From CAYFMP01 sp964344215 (GTDB lineage Bacteria; Pseudomonadota; Alphaproteobacteria; Rhodospirillales; Casp-alpha2): a stretch of DNA of 64,000 nucleotides. The notes below the pieces were generated by a model. The model was not told the origin of the DNA, did no database searches, and saw only the letters and a list, made by a program, of their open reading frames with translations. The translations under genes were made by a program, and so were the position numbers. The stretch covers positions 23,818 to 87,817 of the forward strand of contig CAYFMP010000005.1 in the NCBI GenBank assembly GCA_964344215.1, written 5' to 3'. This document shows, one piece after another, positions 42,751 through 51,162 of this stretch. Each line of letters begins with the position of its first letter. The stretch's first letter is position 1.

Positions 42751-43335
42751 TCAACCGAGTGGCGCTTCCATCAGCAGGACGTCGCCGGTGGCGTCGATCA
42801 TCGGGTGCGGAACGATGGCGCGGCGGTCGGTCTCGACGAAGCCGTGGCGCCGGTAGAGACGAACGGCGCCGTCGTTCTGCTCGAAGACGATTAGGCTCAG
42901 GCCTTCGAGCCCGCACCGCCGGGCTTCCTCGTGGGCGACCTCGATAAGTCGTGTCCCGATTCCCTGGCCGCGGCACTCCGGGTAGGTGGCGAGCGCCGCG
43001 ATATAGAAAGTGCCGTCGGCTTCCAATTCGGCCATCGGCCGCAGCACCGGGTCGATGCCGTCGAGATCGGCGTCCGGGTCGACCGCCATCGGGTAACCGT
43101 ACATCATGCCGACGACGGCGCCCCGGCGCTCGGCAATGATGCAGTTCCGATAGGAGAACTCGGTGTCCTCGCGGGCGTAGCGCCGCTCGCCGATTTCGAG
43201 CAACGACAGCCCCGCGTAATCGTCCCACATCAGGCTCCAGACGTAGTCCGACACCCCTTCGGACGCAATCCGGAAGAGGCTGGCGATATGGCCGCAGTCG
43301 TCCCTGACGGCGGCGCGGAACTGGACCTCGGTCAT
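42751..43335 (-). CDS. GNAT family N-acetyltransferase
   Basis: The 194-residue protein has the GNAT core: YIAALATYPECRGQGIGTRL (acetyl-CoA loop RGQGIGT) near 112-131, then LIVFEQNDGAVRLYRRHGF. The substrate is unknown. It converges on the PHB operon; the terminator between them may serve both. Palindromic element A starts 10 bases upstream of its ATG, so its promoter lies inside or beyond the element. Confidence 0.88.
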   Translation of the reverse strand: MTEVQFRAAVRDDCGHIASLFRIASEGVSDYVWSLMWDDYAGLSLLEIGERRYAREDTEFSYRNCIIAERRGAVVGMMYGYPMAVDPDADLDGIDPVLRPMAELEADGTFYIAALATYPECRGQGIGTRLIEVAHEEARRCGLEGLSLIVFEQNDGAVRLYRRHGFVETDRRAIVPHPMIDATGDVLLMEAPLG

Positions 43336-43345
43336 CGCCTTCCTC

Positions 43346-43484
43346 TAGAGCGGCTTCCGATCGGTTGGAATCGGCCATCGGTTCCAACCGATCGGATTAC
43401 ACCGCTCTAATCTATTGAAAATTAGAGCAAGTAAATCCGGTTAACTTGAACCCGAACGGTTCAAGTTAACCGGATACTGCTCTA
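43346..43484. mobile_element. 139-bp palindromic element A (MITE-like)
   Basis: The element is bounded by TA and made of two adjacent palindromes. The left one (43346-43409) runs TAGAGCGG ... CCGCTCTA around the stem TCCGATCGGTTGGAA/TTCCAACCGATCGGA. The right one (43423-43484) runs TAGAGCA ... TGCTCTA around ATCCGGTTAACTTGAAC/GTTCAAGTTAACCGGAT. It has no coding capacity. Element B at 44637 has the same length and layout. TA ends and small size are typical of MITEs mobilised by IS630/mariner transposases; none is encoded here. Similar palindromic repeats are known between genes in other Alphaproteobacteria. Confidence 0.78.
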
Positions 43485-43533
43485 GCACAGGCCGGGCCGT
43501 TGTCAAACGGGCGCCGACGCGTTAACAAGCGCC

Positions 43534-44436
43534 ATGCCCGACTCGCCGCACACCACCCGCGCCACGTTGATCGGCGGCACCGCCGTTCTCATGTGGGGGC
43601 TGCTGGCGCTCCTGACCACGCTGACCGGGCAAGTGCCGCCGTTCCTGCTGGCGGCGCTGGCGTTTTCGGTGGCGACGGCGCTGATCGCCGTCAAGTGGGT
43701 GATCGGCGGCGACGACGTGGTGGCGCATTTGAGGCAGCCCGTGGGCGCCTGGGCGACCGGGGTGAGCGGCCTGTTCGGCTACCACTTCTTCTATTTCATG
43801 GCACTCAGGAACGCGCCGCCGGTCGAGGCCGGGCTGATCGCCTATACCTGGCCGCTCTTGATCGTCGTCTTCTCGGCGCTGCTGCCCGGCGAACGGCTGC
43901 GCTGGTGGCATCTGGCCGGTGCAATGGCCGGGCTCGGCGGCACCGTGCTGCTGGTCACCGACGGCGGCGGCGGTCTTGCCGGTTTCGGGGGCTTCAAGAG
44001 CGAGTTCGCCTTCGGCTATGCGATGGCCGCGGTGTGCGCGCTGACGTGGTCGACCTACTCCGTGGTCAACCGCCGCTTCGGCCGGGTGCCGACCGACACG
44101 GTCGGGGGCTTCTGCGCCGTCACCGCGGTGCTGGCGGCGATGGCGCATGCCGCCTTCGAGGACACCGTGTGGCCGGCCGGCCCATCGGAATGGCTGGCCG
44201 TCGCCGGCCTGGGCCTGTTGCCGGTCGGCGCCGCCTTCTTCACCTGGGATTACGGCACCAAGCACGGCGACATTCGGGTTCTCGGCGCACTCGCTTATGC
44301 CGCACCCCTGATCTCGACGGTGTTGCTGATCTCTTTCGGCAAGGGCGAGGCGAGCTGGGCGGTGGCGGCGGCCTGCGCACTCATCGTCGGCGGCGCCCTG
44401 CTGGCCTCGAAGGAGATGCTGGTCCGGCCGGCCTGA
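43534..44436 (+). CDS. EamA/DMT family transporter
   Basis: The 300-residue inner-membrane protein has ten hydrophobic segments in two EamA repeats, with APPVEAGLIAYTWPLLIVVF and LGALAYAAPLISTVLLI as characteristic helices; these resemble aromatic amino-acid exporters of the YddG type, though that likeness is weak. It lies between palindromic elements A and B. The ATG at 43534 has no strong ribosome site. Its promoter probably lies in or beside element A. Confidence 0.85.
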   Translation: MPDSPHTTRATLIGGTAVLMWGLLALLTTLTGQVPPFLLAALAFSVATALIAVKWVIGGDDVVAHLRQPVGAWATGVSGLFGYHFFYFMALRNAPPVEAGLIAYTWPLLIVVFSALLPGERLRWWHLAGAMAGLGGTVLLVTDGGGGLAGFGGFKSEFAFGYAMAAVCALTWSTYSVVNRRFGRVPTDTVGGFCAVTAVLAAMAHAAFEDTVWPAGPSEWLAVAGLGLLPVGAAFFTWDYGTKHGDIRVLGALAYAAPLISTVLLISFGKGEASWAVAAACALIVGGALLASKEMLVRPA

Positions 44437-44535
44437 GCCGGCGACCGCGCCGCCCTTCTCGCGATCCGTGAAACCGAATACCCTGAACCGTGGTCGCACC
44501 CGAACCGGCGACCTTCGAGCCAAGGGAGGATGATC

Positions 44536-44987
44536 ATGTCGTACTTTCTCGATTTCCGCGTCGCTTACGGCGCGGATATGAGTCAAAAGGACCTGTTCAC
44601 GATCTGGGCGAAGGAGGCGGATGCCGCCTTGGGCGCTAGATCGGATCACGTTTTGTCGGAAACACGAGGTGTCGACGACAAAACGTGTGAATCCGATCGG
44701 TTTCAATGATGTAGAGCAGATTCACATGCTTTGACGGATCGCCCGGACGATTCCGACAAAGCATGGTCTGCTCTAAGGAGGCTGGCGCCGTCGTCGATCT
44801 CTGGAAGTGCGCCGGCATGCGCCGCGTCATCGCCATCGTCGATCTCGACGGACCGGATACCCTCGACCAGATCCTCATGGACCTGCCGATCATGCAGGAG
44901 ATGGGGCAGCACGTGGACGTTCAGGTGACGGCGCTGCGCCCCTACGAGGACTTCGCAGCCGACGTCAAGGAGCGCCTCGAGCGCTGA
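44536..44987 (+). pseudogene. Muconolactone isomerase-like gene split by element B
   Basis: The gene starts at 44536 with an AAGGGAGGA ribosome site, reads MSYFLDFRVAYGADMSQKDL and is cut by a 139-bp element at 44637-44775. Removing 137 bases (one TA copy kept) restores a perfect frame: GGC GCT AAG GAG GCT, giving a 104-residue protein that ends in DFAADVKERLER. The rebuilt protein has the small ferredoxin-like pattern of muconolactone delta-isomerase relatives (AGAVVDLWKCAGMRRVIAIV, then ILMDLPIM). As it stands, the frame hits a stop inside the element. An internal ATG at 44763 lies in the element and could at best start a fragment. Its last 23 bases overlap the end of the convergent TPR gene. 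Confidence 0.85.
44637..44775. mobile_element. 139-bp palindromic element B (MITE-like), inserted in a gene
   Basis: Same length and plan as element A: two adjacent palindromes between TA dinucleotides. The left stem is CACGTTTTGTCG/CGACAAAACGTG inside GATCGGAT/ATCCGATC. The right unit (44712-44775) runs TAGAGCAGA ... TCTGCTCTA around CATGCTTTG/CAAAGCATG. The stems differ in sequence from those of A but remain paired. Precise repair of the host frame on removal, leaving one TA, shows that this is an insertion with TA target duplication. Confidence 0.82.
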
Positions 44988-46821
44988 CCCGTTCTTCGAG
45001 CGCCGCGGCGGCCGCTTCGACGGCGCCGGTCCAGTCGCCGGCGGCCGGTTGGCGGAACAGCCGCATGGAGGGATACCAGGGCGAGTCGTCGCGGCCCAGG
45101 AACCACCGGTAATCCGGCGAGAACGGCACCAGGTTCCAGACCGCAACGCCGAGTGCCCCGGCCAGATGGGCGGATGCGTTGGAGGCCTGGATGACGAGGT
45201 CGAGGCCGGCGATCTGGGCGGCCTGGCCCTCGATATCGGTCAACGGGTCCGCGTCCGGCCAATCGTGAACGACGACGCCTGTTTTGGCCGCGATGGCGGC
45301 GATCTCTTCGGCGCACTCGCCGTATTGCAGATTGACGAATTGGACGCCGCCTGTGGCCAGCAGCGGCCTAAGCCCGTTCGACGAAACCGAACGCCTAAGC
45401 CGGATGTGCGAATAGCCGCCGCCGCGCCAGGCGATGCCGACCTTGAGGCCGTCGCCGAGCTCGTCCAAGCGCTGGCCCCACAGAGCGGCCTGCTCCGGGT
45501 CGGGGATCAGGTGTCGAACGGTCTTGGGAAAATCCTCGAAGCGCCGCCGGTAGATACGGGGCAGGTCACCGATCGGCGCCTGCACGTCGAACGGCGGCGG
45601 CGCTCCCTTGGACACGACCGTCAGCTCCGGAAAGGTGCGGGCGTAGAGCCCGACCAGACGGGCGTCGCATTCGAGGAGGCAGGATTCGGGCCGGGCCTGT
45701 TCGAGGAGGTCGGGCAGGCAAGTGGCGAACATGATCTCGTCGCCGATTCCCTGCTCGCTCCACACCAGGATCGTCTTGCCGGCGAGATCGCCGCCGTCCC
45801 ACTCGAGTTCGGCGAACCGGCGCCGTTCCGGGGCCATCTGTTCGGCCCGCCAGCGCCAGGCGTAGTTGTCCCACCCGGCTTCCAGCTCGCCCGTCAGCAG
45901 CTGGGTGACGCCCAAGCCGAGATGCGCCTCGGCGTCGTCCGGCTCGATTTCCAGGGCTTGCCGGAAAACGTCGATCGCTTCACCGGGCTGGCCGAGAATA
46001 CGGAGCGCATTGCCCAGGTTGATGAGTACTTCGGCGTTGTCCGGCTCGATTTCGAGGGAGCGCCGGTAGTGACGGACAGCCTCGTCCAGCCGTTCGAGCC
46101 GGACCAGGGCGGCGCCGAGATTCCGATGACCGGCGGCATCGCCGGGCGCGGCGGCGATGGCTCGCTCATAGAGCGCCACCGCTTCCTCGTAACGTTCGGC
46201 CAAGGCGAAAATGACGCCGAGATTGACCAGGGCCTGCGGCTGGCCGGGAGCCAGTTCTAGACATCGGCGGTAACACGCCTCGGCCTCGCCCAAGCGGTCC
46301 GCCGCCTGATAAAGCGAGCCCAGCGTGTTATGCGCGTCAGCCACGTCGGGGGCCAGTTCGACGGCGCGCTCGGCCGCCTCGATGCCGTCGGCGAACCGGC
46401 CCAGCGCCTTGTAGGCGACGGCCAGATTGACATGGGCGGCAACCAGGTTGGGATCGAGAGAAAGGGCTTTTTGGTGGGCGCCGACGGCTTCGTCGGGACG
46501 GCCGAGGTCGGTCAGGAGCGCGCCCAGCGTGGCATGGGCCTCGATCAGCTCCGGATCGCCGGCGACAGCCTGCTCACAGTAGGCCAGTCCTTCTTTCGGC
46601 CGGCCCGCGAGCCGCAATACGATGGCCAGGTTGACGCTGACGCCCGGATTGCCGGGAAGCGCCTTCAGGACTTCCCTGTAGGCCGCTTCGGCCAGTTCCA
46701 GCCGGCCCGCCCGCTGGTGAGCGAGGGCGGATTTGAACGATGCCTGCGGGTCCGTTGCGGCGGGCCTCGCGGCCTTGCGCGCCCGCGCCTTCATTTCCCT
46801 TCGCCGCTGCCGTCGGTTCAT
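44965..46821 (-). CDS. TPR protein with C-terminal glycosyltransferase-like domain
   Basis: The 618-residue protein starts with a basic segment (NRRQRRREMKARARKAARP), then about eight or nine tetratricopeptide repeats (about 30-310; for example YREVLKALPGNPGVSVNLAI). The C-terminal domain (about 330-610) has the GT9/heptosyltransferase-like layout with LVWSEQGIGDEIMFATCLPDL, VGIAWRGGG and VIQASNASAHLAGALGV. Proteins of this design are thought to glycosylate proteins or surface polymers. There is no signal peptide. Its end overlaps the split small gene by 23 bases. Confidence 0.83.
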   Translation of the reverse strand: MNRRQRRREMKARARKAARPAATDPQASFKSALAHQRAGRLELAEAAYREVLKALPGNPGVSVNLAIVLRLAGRPKEGLAYCEQAVAGDPELIEAHATLGALLTDLGRPDEAVGAHQKALSLDPNLVAAHVNLAVAYKALGRFADGIEAAERAVELAPDVADAHNTLGSLYQAADRLGEAEACYRRCLELAPGQPQALVNLGVIFALAERYEEAVALYERAIAAAPGDAAGHRNLGAALVRLERLDEAVRHYRRSLEIEPDNAEVLINLGNALRILGQPGEAIDVFRQALEIEPDDAEAHLGLGVTQLLTGELEAGWDNYAWRWRAEQMAPERRRFAELEWDGGDLAGKTILVWSEQGIGDEIMFATCLPDLLEQARPESCLLECDARLVGLYARTFPELTVVSKGAPPPFDVQAPIGDLPRIYRRRFEDFPKTVRHLIPDPEQAALWGQRLDELGDGLKVGIAWRGGGYSHIRLRRSVSSNGLRPLLATGGVQFVNLQYGECAEEIAAIAAKTGVVVHDWPDADPLTDIEGQAAQIAGLDLVIQASNASAHLAGALGVAVWNLVPFSPDYRWFLGRDDSPWYPSMRLFRQPAAGDWTGAVEAAAAALEERVSARGAP

Positions 46822-46830
46822 GATTTTCGC

Positions 46831-47439
46831 TCAGGCCGGGTCTTTCGGCATCGTCGACGTCATCGAGGGCCGATCCGCCATCGCCTCGTACCAATCGGCC
46901 AACGCCGGCCGGCCCAGGCGCCAGTCGTCGTCGCCGAACCGAAAATCGCGGTAGCCCAGCGTGACGGCGACGGTCAGGCGGCCGATGGTGAGCGGCCCGG
47001 CCAAGGCGTCGGTCTCGTCCTCGAGTACGTCGAGGGCGCGCTCGACGGCCCTGGCCTGGCGCTCCATCCAGGAAGGCGAGCGCTCGCCGTCGGGGCGGCG
47101 GCCTTCCAGCATGCAAAGGATGGAGGCGTCGAGGATGCCGTCGCCGAGGGCTTGTTGGCGCAACGCCGCCCAGCGCTCCGGGCCGGCCGCCGGAAACAGC
47201 TTCGGTCCGTCATGCAGACCGTCCAGGTACTCGCAGATGACCGGCGAATCGAACAGCATCGTGCCGTCGTCGAGGAGCAGCACCGGGACTTTGCCCAACG
47301 GATTGTTTTCGGCGATGTCGGTGGCCGGGTCCCAGACGTTGGTCGGGACCCGCTCGACGACGGCATCGAGGCCGGTTTCGATGACCATGACGGTGACTTT
47401 GCGGACATAGGGCGAGGTCGGCGAGAAGCGGAGTTTCAT
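46831..47439 (-). CDS. Glutathione S-transferase family protein
   Basis: The 202-residue protein has the thioredoxin-like N-terminal domain (KLRFSPTSPYVRKVTVMV, with the likely catalytic serine in SPTSPYVRK) and the cis-proline/glutathione segment PLGKVPVLLLDDG with FDSPVICEYLD. The C-terminal helical domain is complete. The start at 47439 was chosen because family conservation begins there; the frame is open to 47547. It is divergent from the methyltransferase gene at 47546 and ends 9 bases before the TPR gene. Confidence 0.9.
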   Translation of the reverse strand: MKLRFSPTSPYVRKVTVMVIETGLDAVVERVPTNVWDPATDIAENNPLGKVPVLLLDDGTMLFDSPVICEYLDGLHDGPKLFPAAGPERWAALRQQALGDGILDASILCMLEGRRPDGERSPSWMERQARAVERALDVLEDETDALAGPLTIGRLTVAVTLGYRDFRFGDDDWRLGRPALADWYEAMADRPSMTSTMPKDPA

Positions 47440-47545
47440 CGGTCTAGCCTCTTTTTGGCGGATCGGATTTGGCGAGACACTACCACCATCCGCCGTCGCC
47501 TCGAAAGCTGCCAAACGCCCGACTTGTGGGTTATGCTCGCCGATC

Positions 47546-48301
47546 ATGTGGACGGACGTTATCGATCTGCGCGATTTCTACGCCTCTGCCCTCGGTCAGG
47601 TCGCCCGCCGGATGGTGCGCCGCCGTCTGCGCCGGCTGTGGCCCGACGTCAGCGGCCAGGCCATCCTCGGTCTCGGTTACGCGGCGCCTTACCTGTCGGG
47701 CTTCCGCGGCGAGGCGGCGCGGGTGCTCGCCGCGATGCCGGCCGGCCAGGGCGTGCTGCATTGGCCGGCCGACGAACCCGGCCTGACGACCTTGGTTGAC
47801 GAGTTGGAGCTGCCGTTCGACGACCTGTCGATGGACCGCGTGCTGCTGGTTCACGCCGTCGAGTGCGCCGAACAGGTCCGCCCGTTGATGCGCGAAGTAT
47901 GGCGGGTGCTGGCCGGCAGCGGCCGGCTCATCGTCGTCGTCCCCAATCGGCGCGGCGTATGGGCCCGCTTCGAGCGCACCCCGTTCGGCCACGGCCAGCC
48001 CTATTCGAGAGGACAGCTGTCGCGGGTGCTGCGCGACAACCTGTTCACGCCCGTCGAATCCCACAACGCCCTCTACGTGCCGCCGGTCAGTTCGAGAATG
48101 ATGCTGTCTTCTGCTCCGGCCTGGGAACAGATCGGCCAACACGGCCTGTCGACCTTCGCCGGCGTCGTCATCACCGAGGCCACCAAGCAGATCTATGCCG
48201 GTCAGGCGGAGACCCAGACGGAGCGCCGGCGCAGCTACCTGTCCTTCCCGAACGCGCCGCCGGCGCCCCGTCGCACCGTCGAGGACCGCCGTTCGCGCTA
48301 A
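47546..48301 (+). CDS. SAM-dependent methyltransferase
   Basis: The 251-residue protein has a class I methyltransferase fold in which the first motif is QAILGLGYAAPYLSGF (a variant of GxGxG) and a later motif is LPFDDLSMDRVLLVHAVECA. VWRVLAGSGRLIVVVPN follows. Proteins of this design are common in Alphaproteobacteria, often near glyoxalase or metX genes. The substrate is unknown. It converges on metW with a 4-base overlap. Confidence 0.84.
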   Translation: MWTDVIDLRDFYASALGQVARRMVRRRLRRLWPDVSGQAILGLGYAAPYLSGFRGEAARVLAAMPAGQGVLHWPADEPGLTTLVDELELPFDDLSMDRVLLVHAVECAEQVRPLMREVWRVLAGSGRLIVVVPNRRGVWARFERTPFGHGQPYSRGQLSRVLRDNLFTPVESHNALYVPPVSSRMMLSSAPAWEQIGQHGLSTFAGVVITEATKQIYAGQAETQTERRRSYLSFPNAPPAPRRTVEDRRSR

Positions 48302-48915
48302 CTACTCAACAGGAACACCGCCTGTTCGCCGAACAGGTTGGCCGACAGCGCCGTTGCGCCGGAGCCCATCGCCTGACCGCTGCCGTCCAGGAAAACGCTG
48401 CGCTCCAGAATAATGCCGAGTTCCGAACACAGCGCCACGAAATCGCGGATCGTGCAGAAATGGATGTTGGGCGTCTCGAACCATTGATACGGCAGCGTTT
48501 CGTTGACCGGCATGCGGCCGCGAACGGCCAGGTAGAAGCGGACCCGCCAATAGCCGAAGTTGGGAAACGACACCACCGCCCGGCGGCCGATGCGCAGCAG
48601 ATGCTCGAGCACGGTGCGGGGCTGGTGCATGGCCTGCAGGGTCTGCGACAGCACCACGTAGTCGAAGGAGTTGTCGGGGAAGTCCTTGAGGTCGGTTTCG
48701 GCGTCGCCCTGGATGACCGACAGTCCGGCGCTGATCGAGGCCTTGACCCCTTCCGGGCTGAGCTCGATGCCGCGGCCGTCGACCTGACGGAAGTGCACCA
48801 GGTAATCGAGCAGAGTGCCGTCGCCGCAGCCGACGTCGAGAACCCGCGCGCCGGGTTCGATCATGTCGGCGATCAACTGCAGGTCGACGCGGATCGATTT
48901 GCGGTCCGGCACCAT
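48298..48915 (-). CDS. metW: MetW, methionine biosynthesis protein
   Basis: The 205-residue protein is MetW, a methyltransferase-fold partner of MetX required for methionine synthesis in many proteobacteria. Segments are RVLDVGCGDGTLLDYL (about 25-40), GIELSPEGV, DYVVLSQTLQAMHQP and VSFPNFGYWRVR, the last strongly typical of MetW. Its ATG at 48915 overlaps the metX stop (ATGA), so translation is coupled. Confidence 0.94.
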   Translation of the reverse strand: MVPDRKSIRVDLQLIADMIEPGARVLDVGCGDGTLLDYLVHFRQVDGRGIELSPEGVKASISAGLSVIQGDAETDLKDFPDNSFDYVVLSQTLQAMHQPRTVLEHLLRIGRRAVVSFPNFGYWRVRFYLAVRGRMPVNETLPYQWFETPNIHFCTIRDFVALCSELGIILERSVFLDGSGQAMGSGATALSANLFGEQAVFLLSS

Positions 48916-50108
48916 CAGCCGGCCCCGGCTTCCTGTTCGCGCCGCTCCCAGGCGCCGACGATGAAGCCCCTCAGGACCTTGCGGAACTCGGGTTCGTCCA
49001 ACAGGAAGGCGTCGTGGCCGGCGTCCGATTCGATCTCGGCGAAACTGACGTTGGCGGCGACCCCGTTCAGCGCGTGCACGATGGCTCTGTTCTCGGCCGT
49101 CGGATACAGCCAATCGCTAGTGAACGAGATCACACAGAACCGCACCGGCGTGTCCCTGAACGCGTTGGCCAGGACGCCGCCGTGCTTGGCGGCCATGTCG
49201 AAATAATCGGTCGCCCGCGTGATGTAGAGGTACGAGTTGGCGTCGAACCTGTCGACGAAGGTTATTCCCTGGTGGCGCAAGTAGCTCTCGACCTGGAAGT
49301 CGGCCTCGAAGCCGTAGGTGACGTCGTCGCGGTCCTGCAGCCGGCGGCCGAACTTGCGGTGCAGGGCCGATTCCGAGAGGTAGGTGACGTGGGCCGCCAT
49401 GCGGGCGACGGCCAGGCCCCGGTGCGGTTTGACGCCGTGGCTCAAATAATCGCCGCCGTGCCAATCGGGGTCGGCCATGATGGCCTGACGGCCGACCTCG
49501 TGAAAGGCGATGTTCTGGGCGGTGTGGTGGGCGGCGGTGGCGATCGGGGCGGCGGCGAACACGCGCTCGGGGTACATGGACGCCCATTCCAGCACCTGCA
49601 TGCCGCCGATCGAGCCGCCGGTGACCAGGAACAGCTTTTCTATCCCTAGGTGATCGAGCAGCATGGCCTGGGCGCGCACCATGTCGGCGATGGTGATGAT
49701 CGGAAAATCGAGCCCCCACGGCCGTCCGGTGTCCGGGTTGATCTCCTTCGGCCCGGCCGTGCCCATACACCCGCCGAGAATATTCGCGCACAGCACGTGG
49801 AAGCGTTCGGTGTCGATCGGTTTGCCCGGGCCGACCATCAGGTCCCACCAGCCGGGCTTGCCGGTCACCGGGTGCGATTCGGCGACGAACTGGTCGCCGG
49901 TCAGGGCATGACAGATCAGGACCGCGTTGGACTTGTCGTCGTTCAAGGCCCCGTAGGCCTGATAGGCGACCGGAAAATCGACGAGCTCGGCGCCGCTGTC
50001 GAGGCGCAGCGGCCGGTCGCGGCCGAGGCGCACGACGAATCCGGGCAGCCCGCCGTCGGCGGTCGCTTCGGAGCCCGTTTTGGCGGTTTGGCTTTCGGGT
50101 GCGGTCAT
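48915..50108 (-). CDS. metX: MetX, homoserine O-acyltransferase
   Basis: The 397-residue alpha/beta hydrolase-fold enzyme acylates homoserine, the first committed step to methionine. The nucleophile is in VTGGSIGGMQVLEW, with NILGGCMGTAGPKEINP and YLYITRATDYFD as family blocks; Asp and His lie in FTSDWLYP and ESDAGHDAFLL. The acyl donor (acetyl- or succinyl-CoA) cannot be decided from inspection. The start at 50108 fits the family; the frame is open to 50165. It is divergent from the chorismate mutase gene. Confidence 0.93.
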   Translation of the reverse strand: MTAPESQTAKTGSEATADGGLPGFVVRLGRDRPLRLDSGAELVDFPVAYQAYGALNDDKSNAVLICHALTGDQFVAESHPVTGKPGWWDLMVGPGKPIDTERFHVLCANILGGCMGTAGPKEINPDTGRPWGLDFPIITIADMVRAQAMLLDHLGIEKLFLVTGGSIGGMQVLEWASMYPERVFAAAPIATAAHHTAQNIAFHEVGRQAIMADPDWHGGDYLSHGVKPHRGLAVARMAAHVTYLSESALHRKFGRRLQDRDDVTYGFEADFQVESYLRHQGITFVDRFDANSYLYITRATDYFDMAAKHGGVLANAFRDTPVRFCVISFTSDWLYPTAENRAIVHALNGVAANVSFAEIESDAGHDAFLLDEPEFRKVLRGFIVGAWERREQEAGAG

Positions 50109-50164
50109 GGTTCGTATCGCCGTCAAACTTGCTCGAGGAAACCGGGGGCCGAAAAACGGCCTCA

Positions 50165-50193
50165 TAGCTAGGATTCAGGCCTGCCACTGTCAA
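50165..50193 (-). promoter_or_regulatory. Sigma-70-type promoter of metX
   Basis: On the minus strand TTGACA (50193-50188) and TAGCTA (50170-50165) are separated by 17 bases, a perfect -35 and a fair -10. A hairpin GAGGCCG-TTTT-CGGCCCC follows in the leader at about 50143-50162. Confidence 0.55.
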
Positions 50194-50277
50194 TGTTTTC
50201 TTTGATTTTACTGGGCCGTACGCTTATCAAGGGGCGCTTTTTCACCGGCATCCGACGGGAACGGCCGAGGGCGCGTT

Positions 50278-51162
50278 ATGACCGACAAAAACAACGATTT
50301 GGAGGATCTGCGCCGTGAGATCGACGCCATCGACGATTCGATCCACGACCTGATCATGCAACGCACGGCCATTGTCGAGCGCGTCCGCGACGTCAAGCGC
50401 GACCAGCCGATCAAGATCCGCCCGGCCCGCGAGGCCGAAATCCTGTATCGGTTGCTGGCTCGCCACCACGGCCCGTTCCCGAAGAGCGAACTGGCCCGCA
50501 TGTGGCGCGAGATGATCGTCGCCACGCTCGGGTTCGAGGGGCCGTTCTCGGTCGCCGTCTACGTCACCGACGAGACGCCCGGCTACTGGGACCTGGCCCG
50601 CGACCAGTACGGCACCTTCACGCCGATGACCCGGCACGGCTCGGCCCGCGCCGTGGTCGAGGCCGTCCGCACCCAGGAAGCGACCCTCGGCATCCTGCCG
50701 CTGCCGAGGCGCGACGACGAGGACAACTGGTGGCGGTTGCTGGTCAGCGCGGCGCCGGAAGCACCCAAGGTGATCGCCCGCCTGCCCTTCATCGGCCTCG
50801 GCAACGCCCGCGACGCCGGCCTCGAGGCGCTCGTCGTCTGCCCAGTCGAACAGGAGGAGACCGGCCGCGACCGCTCCTTCCTGGCCATCGAGGCGGAAGC
50901 CGACATCGGTTTCAACGCCATCGAGGCGGCCCTTTCGCAAGCCGGCTTCTCGGCCGTCTTCCACCAGGTCTGGCACGACCCCGACCGGCCGCCGGGCTGG
51001 ACCTACCTGGTCGAGGTGTTCGGCTTCTTCGCCGGCGACGGGCGGCGCATGACACGGCTGCTCGACGGGCTCGGCGAGCGCGCCACGCGCATCGTTGCCT
51101 TGGGCGGCTATGCGACGCCGCTCGGAGAGCGCGACTTGGCGCCGACGGAGCCGGGCCCGTGA
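50278..51162 (+). CDS. Chorismate mutase with degenerate C-terminal domain
   Basis: The 294-residue protein has an AroQ-type chorismate mutase domain (about 8-90: LRREIDAIDDSIHDLIMQRT, then RPAREAEILYRLL) that converts chorismate to prephenate. The remaining 200 residues recall the prephenate dehydratase fold but lack the TRF motif and an evident ACT regulatory signature, so dehydratase activity is unlikely. The next genes, hisC and tyrA, overlap in turn (GTGA), giving a tyrosine-forming operon. Long-chain mutases of this type are common in Alphaproteobacteria. The ATG lies at 50278. Confidence 0.88.
   Translation: MTDKNNDLEDLRREIDAIDDSIHDLIMQRTAIVERVRDVKRDQPIKIRPAREAEILYRLLARHHGPFPKSELARMWREMIVATLGFEGPFSVAVYVTDETPGYWDLARDQYGTFTPMTRHGSARAVVEAVRTQEATLGILPLPRRDDEDNWWRLLVSAAPEAPKVIARLPFIGLGNARDAGLEALVVCPVEQEETGRDRSFLAIEAEADIGFNAIEAALSQAGFSAVFHQVWHDPDRPPGWTYLVEVFGFFAGDGRRMTRLLDGLGERATRIVALGGYATPLGERDLAPTEPGP

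Noticed and set aside
44763..44987. A separate 74-residue gene starting inside element B
   Set aside because: Its first codons are element sequence; the rest continues the frame of the split gene.
50109..50277. Possible SAM-II riboswitch before metX
   Set aside because: No match to the SAM-II core was visible; a promoter and a simple hairpin explain the leader.
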